Assembly (NCBI RefSeq): GCF_001865995.1
Contig: NZ_MLQQ01000018.1
Location: forward strand, 186,001 to 250,000
Source of the DNA: Anaerobacillus arseniciselenatis
GTDB taxonomy: Bacteria > Bacillota > Bacilli > Bacillales > Anaerobacillaceae
Reading direction: 5' to 3'
Length of the DNA: 64,000 nucleotides
Made by a program: the position numbers and the translations under genes. Position 1 is the first letter of the stretch; each line of letters begins with the position of its first letter. The notes under the pieces are model-generated. The model made no database searches, was not told where the DNA came from, and saw only the letters and a list, made by a program, of their open reading frames with translations. Shown here one piece after another: positions 26,995 through 36,505 of the stretch.

Positions 26995-27920
26995 ATGAAA
27001 AATAGATTAAAAGACTGGAAGGATCAAGCGTTGCAAAAGCGTTTTTCGGACCTTCATCTATGACGTACGTTACGATGCTTGTCCCAAAACCGAAAAGAAA
27101 GCGATTTAATGCGATTCGCTCCTTTACTTCTTCGGGTGCATTTATTGTTGGACCCGCAGTAGGGGGAACTCTTATACTTTTATCATCAGTACATATAACA
27201 CTCTGGATCAATGCTATTCTATTTATTTTTGCTGCAATACTACTCACACTTTTACCAGATAAAGAAACAATCGATAAGAATTCGATTCCTAAATTAACCT
27301 TTAAGCAAGTAGTCAGTGATTTTACAATAGTAATAGAATTTATTTCGAAAAATAGATATGTCTCATACATATACATCGGTTTTATCTTAATCATGCTTTT
27401 TTCATACGCCATGGATGCACAAGAGGTCGTTTTTACTCAACAAGTTATCGGCTTATCAGAGGTAGAGTATAGTTTACTGATCAGCATAACTGGAATTGGC
27501 TCTGTTACTGGAGCAGCTATTTTGTCTGTTTTTTCAAACAAGTTCTCGCTTAGGCATATGATCGTTATCGGAATTATTATGACCACCGTTGGTTACATTA
27601 TCTATGCCTTTTCTTGGTCGTTTTATTCGATTGCAATAGGGTTTATCATACTAGGATTTTTTAACGTCTATCTAAATGCAGGGGTGACAACGTTTTATCA
27701 AAATAATATCCCTACTGATTTAATGGGGCGTGTGACGAGTATTTTTCAGCTCTTCCAAAACGGGTTTCAAGTTTTGTTTATCCTCGCTATCGGTATCACC
27801 GCAGATATTATTCCTTTACGGACAACCATCATAGTATCATCTTTGGCTATGTTTGTGACGTCACTTATATTTTCAATAGCAGTATTTATGCCGCGAAAAA
27901 AAGGCATTTATCAAGAATGA
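26995..27920 (+). pseudogene. MFS transporter with internal deletion and frameshift
   Basis: A start with ribosome binding site gives MKNRLKDWKDQALQKRF and then stops. From about 27030 a different frame reads VAKAFFGPSSMTYVT and runs open to 27920, giving the C-terminal two thirds of an MFS exporter (GPAVGG, about 7-8 TM segments, ending MPRKKG). Together they look like one gene that lost about 100 codons covering the first TM helices. The longest open frame (27060-27920, 286 aa) lacks the N-terminal bundle and is unlikely to be functional. Confidence 0.72.
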
Positions 27921-27938
27921 CAACTAAGGAGATATTTT

Positions 27939-29222
27939 ATGGGTTTAGTAGATAAAAAGTCAGATAGAGTTATAGAACGAACTCCGTTTTATTACGGTTG
28001 GGTGATTGTGTTTATGGGAGCACTAGGTGTATTTTTATCAGGACCTGGGCAGACGTATTCAGTATCGATTTTTATTGATGCTTATATTGAAGAATTTGGA
28101 TGGAGTCGTTCGTTAATTTCGAGTTTATATTCTGGAGCGACGTTACTATCCGGATTTTTGATGATTTTAATGGGGAAGTTGATTGATGTTCGTGGGCAAC
28201 GGAGCATGTCTATTTTTGCAGGGGCGATGTTAGGGATCGCTTGCTTGTTTAATAGTTTTATTCTTGGACCGTTAATGTTGTTTATCGGCTTTTTTCTTAT
28301 TCGAGTTTTTGGGCAAGGATTAATGGAAATGGTCCCGAATACGCTTATTCCGAGGTGGTTTGTCAAAAAGCGAGGAAAAGCGATCGCATTCATGGAAGTC
28401 GGCGGCTTTTTAAGTTCGGCAGCACTACCACCATTAAATGTGTGGTTAATTGCTTCACTTGGCTGGTCAGGAGCATGGCAAGTTTGGGCGGGTGTATTAA
28501 TCTTGTTTTATGTCCCGTTAGTTTTCTTTTTTATAAAAAATAGTCCAGAGAACTACGGGTTACAACCGGACGGATATGTATTAGAGCAACCAAAAGTTCA
28601 AAAGAAGAAGGTAACTGAGCCTAAAGTGGGTATTAGTGAGAAGAGCTGGACTTTAAATGAAGCGATTAAAACGCTGAGCTTTTGGGGTGTTTTATTTTGT
28701 ATTGCCGTCCCAGCGATGGTTAATACTGGAATGACGTTTCATATCGTTTCGATTTTAGGAGAACAGGGCGTAACGAGAGCAGAGGCTTCCTTCGTTTTAA
28801 GTATGATGGCGTTAGTCGCTTTTCCATTATCGTTTCTTGCCGGTGTTATTCTTGACCGTATGTCATTACATAAAGTTTTTGCAATTACGTTTGTCGTCGA
28901 AGCCGCGGCCATTGTCGTTCTTTTAGTAGGAGACTCCTACACTGCAGCTCTTATTTTCGGACTTCTGAGAGGGGTTGCTGCTGGGTTTGGAACGATTTGT
29001 TTAGCACTTATTATTCCTAATTTTTTCGGTACCGCTCATTTAGGGAGTTTGAAAGGTGTAGGGGTGACGTCCACCGTTGTTGCATCTGCTCTCGGTCCGT
29101 TACCATTTGGAGTCGCTTATGATTGGTTTGGCGGTTATACAGAAATTTTACTCGTAATGTTAGTTTTTCCATTGCTGGCGACCGTTGTGGCGTGGATGAA
29201 TAAAGGACCTAAGTTATCTTAA
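27939..29222 (+). CDS. MFS transporter, OFA/monocarboxylate-like
   Basis: 427 aa with 12 TM segments and a cytoplasmic loop (about 205-230, KVQKKKVTEPK). The opening PFYYGWVIVFMGALGVFLSGPGQTYSVSIF and the GWSRSLISSLYSGATLLSG stretch are typical of the OFA and monocarboxylate porter groups that exchange organic acids. AAGGAGA precedes the ATG. It begins 19 bases after the MFS remnant. Substrate unknown. Confidence 0.85.
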   Translation: MGLVDKKSDRVIERTPFYYGWVIVFMGALGVFLSGPGQTYSVSIFIDAYIEEFGWSRSLISSLYSGATLLSGFLMILMGKLIDVRGQRSMSIFAGAMLGIACLFNSFILGPLMLFIGFFLIRVFGQGLMEMVPNTLIPRWFVKKRGKAIAFMEVGGFLSSAALPPLNVWLIASLGWSGAWQVWAGVLILFYVPLVFFFIKNSPENYGLQPDGYVLEQPKVQKKKVTEPKVGISEKSWTLNEAIKTLSFWGVLFCIAVPAMVNTGMTFHIVSILGEQGVTRAEASFVLSMMALVAFPLSFLAGVILDRMSLHKVFAITFVVEAAAIVVLLVGDSYTAALIFGLLRGVAAGFGTICLALIIPNFFGTAHLGSLKGVGVTSTVVASALGPLPFGVAYDWFGGYTEILLVMLVFPLLATVVAWMNKGPKLS

Positions 29223-29296
29223 GGAATTTTTAGATATTTTCTCAACTTTAGACGATACTAAACAGTAGTGGTAGCTTTTAACAAGGAGTGTTCGTT

Positions 29297-30293
29297 ATGA
29301 GTTTAAATAAAAAAAATACCGATGTCTGTACTAGACCTTGCCCCGATTACAGAAGGAAGTACAGCAAATCTCGCCTTTCAAAATAGTTTAGATTTAGCTC
29401 GACACGTTGAAGAGTGGGGCTATAACCGTTTTTGGGTGGCAGAACATCATAGTATGCCAGGGATTGCTAGCTCTGCGACTTCTGTATTGATTGGTTTTAT
29501 TGCAGGTGGGACTTCGCGTATACGAGTAGGTTCAGGTGGGATCATGTTGCCAAATCATCCACCTTTAGTGATCACCGAGCAGTTTGGCACTCTGGAATCG
29601 ATGTATCCGGGGAGGATTGATTTAGGCCTAGGTCGTGCACCGGGAAGTGATCAAGCTACTGCAAAAGCATTACGACGTAACTTAAGTGATGGCGACCAAT
29701 TTCCAAGCCAACTTGAACAGTTACGTTCATTTTTTAAACCATTATCGGAAGGGGAGCAAGCTAGCGTTAGAGCGATTCCGGGTGAAGGGCTCGATATTCC
29801 GATATGGTTATTAGGATCAAGTGGTTTTAGCGCACGTTTGGCTGGTGAACTTGGTTTACCCTTTTCATTTGCAAGTCATTTCTCACCGGAAAATACGCTT
29901 CCGGCGATTCGTTTGTATCGTGAAAGTTTCCGTCCGTCAGCGAGCCTCGCTGAACCATACGTCATGGTCGCAATCAATGCCATTGCTGCAGACACTGATG
30001 AAAAGGCCCAGTGGCTAGCAACTTCGCAACAACAAGCATTTCTTGATCTTATTAGGCGAACCCCGGGTCAGTTAAAACCACCGGTAGAGTCGATGGATAA
30101 CATTTGGAGCGCTTATGAAAAAATGTTGGTCGACCAACAGCTACAAACGACGATGATTGGTAGCCCGAAAACTGTTAAAGAAAAAATCGACGCCTTTATT
30201 GGCGAAACTCAAGCTGATGAATTAATGATCAACTCGCACATATACGACCATAAAGATAGGCTTCGTTCATATGAGATAGTGATCGGAGAATGA
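29297..30293 (+). CDS. Luciferase-like FMN-dependent oxidoreductase, frameshift at the 5' end
   Basis: The main frame (from ATG 29322, 323 aa) begins [20 protein letters not shown], like B. subtilis YceB/YtmO-type enzymes, and contains [25 protein letters not shown]-type and [11 protein letters not shown] segments typical of the LLM class. The ATG at 29297, which has AAGGAG at a good distance, is in a different frame; a run of eight A (29309-29316) separates them. With seven A the frames would join as [13 protein letters not shown]. Either the tract carries an extra A in this genome, or slippage or internal initiation at 29322 is used. Confidence 0.8.
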
Positions 30294-30330
30294 CAACTGA
30301 TTTGTAGTATAAATAAAGCTGTTAGGCACC

Positions 30331-30465
30331 AAATATGTGGGTGGCCCAAATGTGGCTGACACAACAAGCAAACAACTTTATATAGAAAAAAAGGCTTTGA
30401 AGTATGTCTATATGTAGGTGTGATTCGGTGTCTCACACTTGTTTTGAGCCACCCTCATATTATTT
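30331..30465. repeat. Degenerate GTGTC-type inverted element
   Basis: AAATATGTGGGTGGCCC and, inverted, GAGCCACCCTCATATT mark the ends; GGCTGACAC and GTGTCTCACAC lie just inside. It matches the inner element at 61046-61173. The remaining bases up to 30624 hold nothing else recognised. Confidence 0.6.
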
Positions 30466-30624
30466 AGTTTTGTCTTGTGGCAGACATTTTTGGGATAACA
30501 TCTACATTAAACTCTACTACTTTCTAAAATATCTTTTTTATTTTTATACTCGAAATAGTTTAATTATTTTCTGTTTTCATATATTATGAGAATGTGATGT
30601 TTTCTAAAATAAGGAGGGAATTGA

Positions 30625-32013
30625 ATGCTGAATCAAGCAATGATTGAAGATTTAATAACAGCCGCCCTAAGTACGGGTGGGGATTTTGCCGAAATATTCG
30701 TTGAAGATAAATTTAATACGAATATTGCCTTAGTTGGTGGAAAAATTGAAAACAGTATATCTGGTAGGGATTACGGAATTGGGATTCGTATTTTTCACGG
30801 ATTAAATAGTGTATATGCTTATACGAATGAACATGAAAGAGAAAAACTAATCGATGTTGCCCTACAAGCTGCAAAAGCGATTAAAGGAACACCGGGTGAC
30901 TTTACCTTAAACTTAACTCGTCAAACGTTGACGAACCAACATCCAATCATACATAAACCGCGTGAAGTTGAAAAAATAAAAAAAGTAAACACAATGCGTG
31001 AAGTATACGACATTGCTAAAAACTATAACGAGCTTATTAGCCAAGTAACTGTCGGCTATAAAGATGAGCAGCAAAGAGTACAAATTGCCAATTCAGAAGG
31101 GCGTTTCGTTGAAGACGAAAGAATTCGTACGAGACTAGCGATCCAAACAGTAGCATCAAGAGGAAATGAAATGCAAACGGGTTCTTATTTACCTGGTGCT
31201 CATAAAGGGTTTGAATTTATAGAGCAACTCGACTTAAAACATTACAGCGAAGAAGCAGCGAGAATTGCCGTAACGATGCTTAATGCTGAGGAATGCCCGA
31301 GTGGTAAGTTCCCAGTCATTATTGATAATGAGTTTGGTGGTGTTATTTTCCACGAAGCGTGTGGTCACGGTTTGGAAGCTACATCTGTTGCGAAGAAAAA
31401 TTCAGTATTTGCAGATCGTGTTGGTGAGCAAGTCGCTCCATCAATAGTGACGTACATTGATGACGGGACACTTCCTAATGAATGGGGTTCAGCAAATGTT
31501 GATGACGAGGGTGAAGCGACTCGTAAAAATGTCCTGATTGAAAATGGTATTTTAAAAGGATACTTGGTTGATAAATTAGGAGCAAGACGTATGGGCACTG
31601 AATCTACGGGTTCAAGTCGTCGTGAATCGTATAAGTACGCTCCAACATCAAGAATGTCAAATACGTTTATCGCTCCTGGCAAGTCTACACCTGAAGAAAT
31701 CATCGCGAACACAGAGTTTGGTATTTATGCAAAATATATGGGCGGTGGCTCTGTAAATCCTGCCACTGGTGACTATAACTTTGCGATCAACGAAGGCTAT
31801 ATCGTTCGAGATGGAAAAATTGCCGAGCCAGTTCGTGGCGCAACCTTAATCGGTAATGGTCCAAAAACACTGCAAAAAGTTGATATGGTCGGAAACAACC
31901 TTGCTCACGGCCAAGGTATGTGTGGGTCGGCGAGTGGTTCGATCCCAGCGAATGTAGGTCAACCGATGATTCGTGTCAGTGAAATTACAGTTGGCGGAAG
32001 AAAGGGGAAATAA
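30625..32013 (+). CDS. tldD: TldD-type metalloprotease
   Basis: 462 aa, the catalytic subunit of the TldD/TldE (PmbA) heterodimeric protease. The zinc motif HEACGH (His243 to His248) is intact within GGVIFHEACGHGLEA. In E. coli the complex degrades unfolded peptides, processes the microcin B17 precursor and removes the CcdA antitoxin. AGGAGGG precedes the ATG. tldE follows after three bases. No RiPP precursor gene was seen nearby, so the substrate is open. Confidence 0.93.
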   Translation: MLNQAMIEDLITAALSTGGDFAEIFVEDKFNTNIALVGGKIENSISGRDYGIGIRIFHGLNSVYAYTNEHEREKLIDVALQAAKAIKGTPGDFTLNLTRQTLTNQHPIIHKPREVEKIKKVNTMREVYDIAKNYNELISQVTVGYKDEQQRVQIANSEGRFVEDERIRTRLAIQTVASRGNEMQTGSYLPGAHKGFEFIEQLDLKHYSEEAARIAVTMLNAEECPSGKFPVIIDNEFGGVIFHEACGHGLEATSVAKKNSVFADRVGEQVAPSIVTYIDDGTLPNEWGSANVDDEGEATRKNVLIENGILKGYLVDKLGARRMGTESTGSSRRESYKYAPTSRMSNTFIAPGKSTPEEIIANTEFGIYAKYMGGGSVNPATGDYNFAINEGYIVRDGKIAEPVRGATLIGNGPKTLQKVDMVGNNLAHGQGMCGSASGSIPANVGQPMIRVSEITVGGRKGK

Positions 32014-32016
32014 AAA

Positions 32017-33369
32017 ATGGATATTTTAACATTTAAAGAGAACCTTTTTGTCAAAGGAGCGGAACTAGGTTTTTCAGATATGGAATTGTATTTTCAAAAA
32101 AACGGCAAGTTTAGTACGAAAATTTTTAAAGGTGACGTTGATAGCTACAATATCGCCATTGACGGTGGTGTTTCGTTTCGTGGTATTTTTGAAGGAAAAA
32201 TGGGTTATGCGTACACGGAAAAAATTGACGAAGAATCAATTTCATTTTTAGTGAAAGAAGCGAAAGAAAATTTAGCGATGATCGATAGTGAAGATCCAGA
32301 AGTGATTTTTGCAGGATCTGAACATTACGACGAGTTAGATTTATATAGTGAAGAGCTTGCGAGCGTGTCTAATGAAGACAAAATTGAACTTTTGAAAAAA
32401 GTAGAAGCAGAATGTTTTGCTTTAAGTGAAAAAATATCAAGTGTTAACTATTGTTTACTAGAATCACATGATTCTGAAAAAATGATCGCCAACACAAAAG
32501 GTCTTGAGAAAAGGGAAAAAGGCAATGTCGTTTATATTTTCGTTTCAGTTGTGGCTAAAGAAGGCGAAGACATTAAAAGTGCTTCGAAATTAGTGTTAAC
32601 ACGAGATTTTTCTGCCTTTGATCCGAAGGCGATTGCTAAAGAAGTCGTTGAAGAAGCGCTTAGCACACTTGGTGCGACATCGATTAAGAGTGGCGACTAC
32701 CCGGTCATTTTAAAAAATAAAGCAGCAGCTTCGTTATTACAAGTGTTTTCTACTGCTTTTTCAGCAGATAACGTTCAAAAAGGGAAGTCTAGACTTGCTA
32801 ACAAATTAGAGGAAGCGATCGGTAACTCCTTAATTACGATCGTCGACGATCCATTCAAAGAAGACGGATTTATGAGTCGCTCGTTTGATAGTGAAGGTGT
32901 GGCAACGAAACGTTTAAATGTTGTTGAGCATGGTGTATTGAAAACATATCTACACAACTTAAAAACAGCCGCGAAAGACAACGTTGCTTCAACGGGGCAC
33001 GGAACGAAAGGGTCATATAAAGGTACAATTACGGTCGCTCCGTCTAACTTATTCATAGAGCCAGGTGAAAAATCGTACGACGAGATGATTGCTGGGGAAG
33101 AAGAAGCCGTTATTATTACGGATTTACAAGGGCTTCATTCGGGAGCGAATGCTATTTCAGGTGACTTTTCACTTGCGGCGAATGGCTATCTAGTAAAAGG
33201 TGGAAAAATTGAACGCCCAATCAATCAAATTACTGTAGCTGGTAATTTCTTTACGATGCTGGAGGAAGTGGAAGTCGTTGGAGGCGATTTGAAGTTTGCC
33301 TTACCAGCGGGAGGATACGTCGGTTCGCCATCGCTTAAAGTGAAATCATTAGCTGTTGCTGGTGAATAG
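32017..33369 (+). CDS. tldE: TldE/PmbA-type protease partner subunit
   Basis: 450 aa, same fold as TldD but without the HExxxH zinc motif, as expected for the non-catalytic TldE half. Contains the MSRSFDSEGVATKRLNVVEHG and GDFSLAANGYLVKGGK regions. It starts three bases after tldD and the pair ends with a terminator at 33404-33431. Confidence 0.92.
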   Translation: MDILTFKENLFVKGAELGFSDMELYFQKNGKFSTKIFKGDVDSYNIAIDGGVSFRGIFEGKMGYAYTEKIDEESISFLVKEAKENLAMIDSEDPEVIFAGSEHYDELDLYSEELASVSNEDKIELLKKVEAECFALSEKISSVNYCLLESHDSEKMIANTKGLEKREKGNVVYIFVSVVAKEGEDIKSASKLVLTRDFSAFDPKAIAKEVVEEALSTLGATSIKSGDYPVILKNKAAASLLQVFSTAFSADNVQKGKSRLANKLEEAIGNSLITIVDDPFKEDGFMSRSFDSEGVATKRLNVVEHGVLKTYLHNLKTAAKDNVASTGHGTKGSYKGTITVAPSNLFIEPGEKSYDEMIAGEEEAVIITDLQGLHSGANAISGDFSLAANGYLVKGGKIERPINQITVAGNFFTMLEEVEVVGGDLKFALPAGGYVGSPSLKVKSLAVAGE

Positions 33370-33403
33370 GCTTTAAGTGGTACAATTTGATAACGTGTTA
33401 GGG

Positions 33404-33431
33404 AAAACTTGGTGGGAACGCCAAGTTTTTT
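33404..33431 (+). terminator. Terminator of tldD-tldE
   Basis: AAAACTTGG (33404-33412) pairs with CCAAGTTTT (33421-33429), followed by TTTCTT. Confidence 0.87.
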
Positions 33432-33530
33432 CTTATTGGAATTTAGTAGGTGGTGGCTACGTTGGTGGTTACGTAGGATGCGGACATACGTTCTTTTATC
33501 TGTGAACAAAAAGGCTTTTTACTGAAGTAT

Positions 33531-33547
33531 GCGGACATCATGTCCGC
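33531..33547. promoter_or_regulatory. Perfect palindrome GCGGACAT-C-ATGTCCGC
   Basis: Eight-base arms around one C, about 90 bases before the thioredoxin-like gene, with another GCGGACAT at 33479-33486. It could be an operator; it also shares GGACAT with the motif cluster at 50859-51034. Confidence 0.4.
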
Positions 33548-33634
33548 AACAGTTTAATCCACACGGCCAAACCCTTTTATTTTCCTGACAAATATAGATT
33601 CGTTATAATGTGGGATAGAGGAGTGGATACGGTC

Positions 33635-33964
33635 ATGATCGAAGTAACTGAGAAGATGATTGATTGGCATTTTTTAAATAAAAAACAAAGCATACGCATT
33701 TATTTTTGCTATACACCGTTATGCGGCACGTGTAAATTAGCAAAAAAAATGTTAGAACATTGGAGTACAAACCATAGCGATACATCGATACACGCAGTGA
33801 ACATTAACGTCAATCGAAACCTTGCGATGAAATGGAAGATCAAAAGCGTCCCTTATGTAGTCGTATTTGTTAATGGCATGAAAGCACATGAGTTTTACAA
33901 ATTTCAATCCATTGAAAACATCGAGCGACAGCTATCAGCTTTCGTTTGCCAAAACAAAAAATAA
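33635..33964 (+). CDS. Thioredoxin-like protein (YusE-like)
   Basis: 109 aa with a thioredoxin fold and the redox motif CGTC in IYFCYTPLCGTCKLAKKML, plus the conserved cis-Pro in IKSVPYVVVFVNG. Likely a cytosolic thiol oxidoreductase; partner unknown. An in-frame ATG at 33608 exists, but GAGGAG at 33617-33622 favours ATG 33635. Similar to small Bacillus thioredoxin-like proteins such as YusE (by memory). Confidence 0.8.
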   Translation: MIEVTEKMIDWHFLNKKQSIRIYFCYTPLCGTCKLAKKMLEHWSTNHSDTSIHAVNINVNRNLAMKWKIKSVPYVVVFVNGMKAHEFYKFQSIENIERQLSAFVCQNKK

Positions 33965-34091
33965 AATTAAAGGTATTTCTACTAACGTGATGTTTAGTGG
34001 AAAAGAAAGAGCAGAATAGACGGAACAATCTCACATTAGTGGGAAGTCTAAAAATATCCCATATTATTCTTGAATTTAAAAGGAGATTACA

Positions 34092-35216
34092 ATGCAACAA
34101 CTATATATCATCATTGGCGCTGGAATTCTCGGGGCTTCAACAGCTTATCATCTCGCTCGCGCCGGTTGTAACGTGTTGGTCGTTGATCGCGCTGACGCTG
34201 GACAAGCAACGGATGCTGCTGCCGGGATTGTTTGTCCTTGGGTTTCGCAACGGCGTAATAAAGCGTGGTACGAACTCGTGAGGTCAGGAGCTCGATATTA
34301 TCCTACATTAATTAAAGAACTTGAAGCTTTAGGTGAGACGAATACTGGATACAAGCGAGTAGGGGCGATCAGCCTTCATACAGAAGATAAAAAACTAGAA
34401 GGTATAGAGGAACGCGCCTTGAAACGCCGACCCGATGCTCCCGAAATCGGTGAAGTTAACAGACTTTCACCGGAGGGCTCACGCGATTTATTTTCATCTT
34501 TAAGTGATGAATACAGCTCCGTTCACATTAGTGGTGGGGCACGTGTCAATGGAAAAGCACTTCGCGATGCACTCATCAATGCAGCGATTAATCACGGCGC
34601 TAGTTTCCGTAAAGGTGATGCAACGCTTCTTTTTCAAAAAAATTGTGTCACAGGAATTGAAGTAGATGGCGAAACGATAGATGGAGATAAAATCATCGTA
34701 TCCGCTGGTGCTTGGGCAAAACAACTTATTCAACCGTTAGGGGTTAACTTTTTAGTCACTGGACAAAAAGCACAAATCGTCCATCTAGAACTTCCAGAAA
34801 CAGATACGAGCGACTGGCCTGTCGTCATGCCACCTAACAATCAATATTTATTAGCGTTCGAAGGTGGGCGAGTGGTTGTAGGGGCGACTCATGAAGATGA
34901 TGTCGGCTTTGACTTGCGGGTAACCGCAGGAGGCCTTCACGAAATTCTCGATAAAGCATTGCGGGTCGCTCCCGGTATAGCAAATAGCACAGTAGTTGAA
35001 ACTAGAGTAGGATTCCGCCCATTGACCCCAGGGTTTCTTCCAGTAATCGGCGCACTACCTAATTTTGAAGGAATTTATGTAGCTAACGGTTTAGGAGCTT
35101 CAGGCTTAACTGCCGGTCCGTACCTCGGGGCTGAACTTGCAAAACTTGCTCAAGGTCAGCAAACAGAACTTGACCTTACACGTTACGACGTAGCTGGGGC
35201 GGTTGAGTCGGTTTAA
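34092..35216 (+). CDS. FAD-dependent oxidoreductase (D-amino-acid oxidase family)
   Basis: 374 aa. The Rossmann FAD site is at the very N-terminus (IIGAGILGASTAYHLARAG) and the C-terminus has VETRVGFRPLTPGFLPVIG and GLGASGLTAGPYLGAELA, typical of DAO/glycine oxidase-type flavoproteins that oxidise amines or amino acids with O2. AAAAGGAG precedes the ATG. Substrate cannot be inferred from context. Confidence 0.88.
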   Translation: MQQLYIIIGAGILGASTAYHLARAGCNVLVVDRADAGQATDAAAGIVCPWVSQRRNKAWYELVRSGARYYPTLIKELEALGETNTGYKRVGAISLHTEDKKLEGIEERALKRRPDAPEIGEVNRLSPEGSRDLFSSLSDEYSSVHISGGARVNGKALRDALINAAINHGASFRKGDATLLFQKNCVTGIEVDGETIDGDKIIVSAGAWAKQLIQPLGVNFLVTGQKAQIVHLELPETDTSDWPVVMPPNNQYLLAFEGGRVVVGATHEDDVGFDLRVTAGGLHEILDKALRVAPGIANSTVVETRVGFRPLTPGFLPVIGALPNFEGIYVANGLGASGLTAGPYLGAELAKLAQGQQTELDLTRYDVAGAVESV

Positions 35217-35535
35217 TAAAGTTTTTTCTTTACTTTGACAATTAGGACACGTGGCATTGATATATGGTAGTGGAGGAAACGTCTAACTGTGGAGCGTTAA
35301 ATCGTAAAGGAAAAGTTGAGAAATGTACAAAGGTTTTGGTGGAAGTTTCTTCTGTTTGGAAATTGAGATTGTCCCCTTATAGTAGGGTTGATAAACTTTT
35401 CTGGCATCTATAAGGGGGATATTTTGAGTTTATGCAAAGGGAATTGAAGATGGTTAATCTTTCATAAAGTAGTAGACTTATTTTTATTATGACTTCTTTT
35501 ATTTCTAGAAGGAATGAGCCTCGCACTTTTTATTT
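35217..35535. other. Intergenic region between convergent genes
   Basis: 319 bases. CCCCTTATAG (35373-35382) is perfectly inverted at 35408-35417 with a 25-base loop and only a weak T run after it, a possible terminator. Nothing else recognised. Confidence 0.45.
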
Positions 35536-36327
35536 TTAACAGCCTTTCCACTCAGGTTTTCTTTTTTCTAAAAACGCACACATTCCTTCATTAGCATCGT
35601 TAGAGGATGCATTCATTGACATCACTTGTTTTGTATAAGCGTAGGCATGATTTTGTGGCATTTCAATTTGCTGATAAAAGGCTTGTTTACCAACACCTAT
35701 AGTGTAAGCACTTGCTTCGGAAATTTTTTGCGCTAACACATTTGTTTCATGTTGTAATTGTTCGAATGGAACAGCTTTATTGATAAGACCTGCTTGAACG
35801 GCTTCTTCTGCTGATAAAGCTTCCCCAGTTAAAAGCATTTCCAACGCTTTTTTTCGACCGACCGCTCGGCTTAAAGCCACCATTGGTGTTGAGCAGAACA
35901 AACCAATTTTCACCCCAGGGGTTGCGAATTTAGAATCGTCAGCAGCAACCGCTAAGTCACATGTCGCGACTAATTGACATCCAGCAGCAGTGGCGATGCC
36001 ATGAACTTCGGCAATCACAGGTTGAGGGATCGACTGAATTGTTTCCATCATTTTAATACACGTATCAAAAAGGTTTTGGTAAAATTGCGGCGATTCGTTT
36101 TGCATTTCCTTTAAATCATGTCCAGCACAAAACGCAGGCCCACTCCCACGAAGAACGACAACCGATATATGTTTGTTTTTTCCGATGGCGGTAAAACAAT
36201 CTGTCAATTCCTCCATATGATGCTGCGAAAGCGCATTTCGTTTGTTGCCACGATTCATCGTCACATAAGCAATAGCCCCATTCGTTTCTAGTAAAATATT
36301 TTCGTATTCTTTAGTGTTAGTCTCCAA
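35536..36327 (-). CDS. Enoyl-CoA hydratase/isomerase family protein
   Basis: 263 aa, crotonase fold. The oxyanion-hole segments GPAFCAGHDLKEM and AEVHGIATAAGCQL are visible, and the C-terminal part resembles ECHDC3-type enoyl-CoA hydratase-like proteins (FATPGVKIGLFCSTPM). The usual second catalytic Glu position is not conserved clearly, so it may act on an unusual acyl-CoA. An ATG opens the frame at 36363 without a binding site; AAGGAGG eight bases before TTG 36327 makes the TTG the likely start. Confidence 0.85.
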   Translation of the reverse strand: METNTKEYENILLETNGAIAYVTMNRGNKRNALSQHHMEELTDCFTAIGKNKHISVVVLRGSGPAFCAGHDLKEMQNESPQFYQNLFDTCIKMMETIQSIPQPVIAEVHGIATAAGCQLVATCDLAVAADDSKFATPGVKIGLFCSTPMVALSRAVGRKKALEMLLTGEALSAEEAVQAGLINKAVPFEQLQHETNVLAQKISEASAYTIGVGKQAFYQQIEMPQNHAYAYTKQVMSMNASSNDANEGMCAFLEKRKPEWKGC

Positions 36328-36426
36328 GCTTAAAACCTCCTTATCATTTATCGGAAAATTCATAATCTTTTAATATCTTATTTCTATGTAAGAATGGAAA
36401 TTCCTTTATTTTCTGGTAAATTGTTT

Positions 36427-36464
36427 AAAAAATCCGAGCATATTGAACGATTCAATACACTCGG
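36427..36464 (-). terminator. Terminator of the nuclease gene, related to the tandem hairpin family
   Basis: On the minus strand CCGAGTGTATTGAA / TTCAATATGCTCGG is followed by ATTTTTT. The TTGAA..TTCAA core equals that of the ~52-bp terminator-like units. Confidence 0.85.
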
Positions 36465-36505
36465 AAATAGAAAAAGCGCTAAATATTATATTGAAGAGGG
36501 GACGG

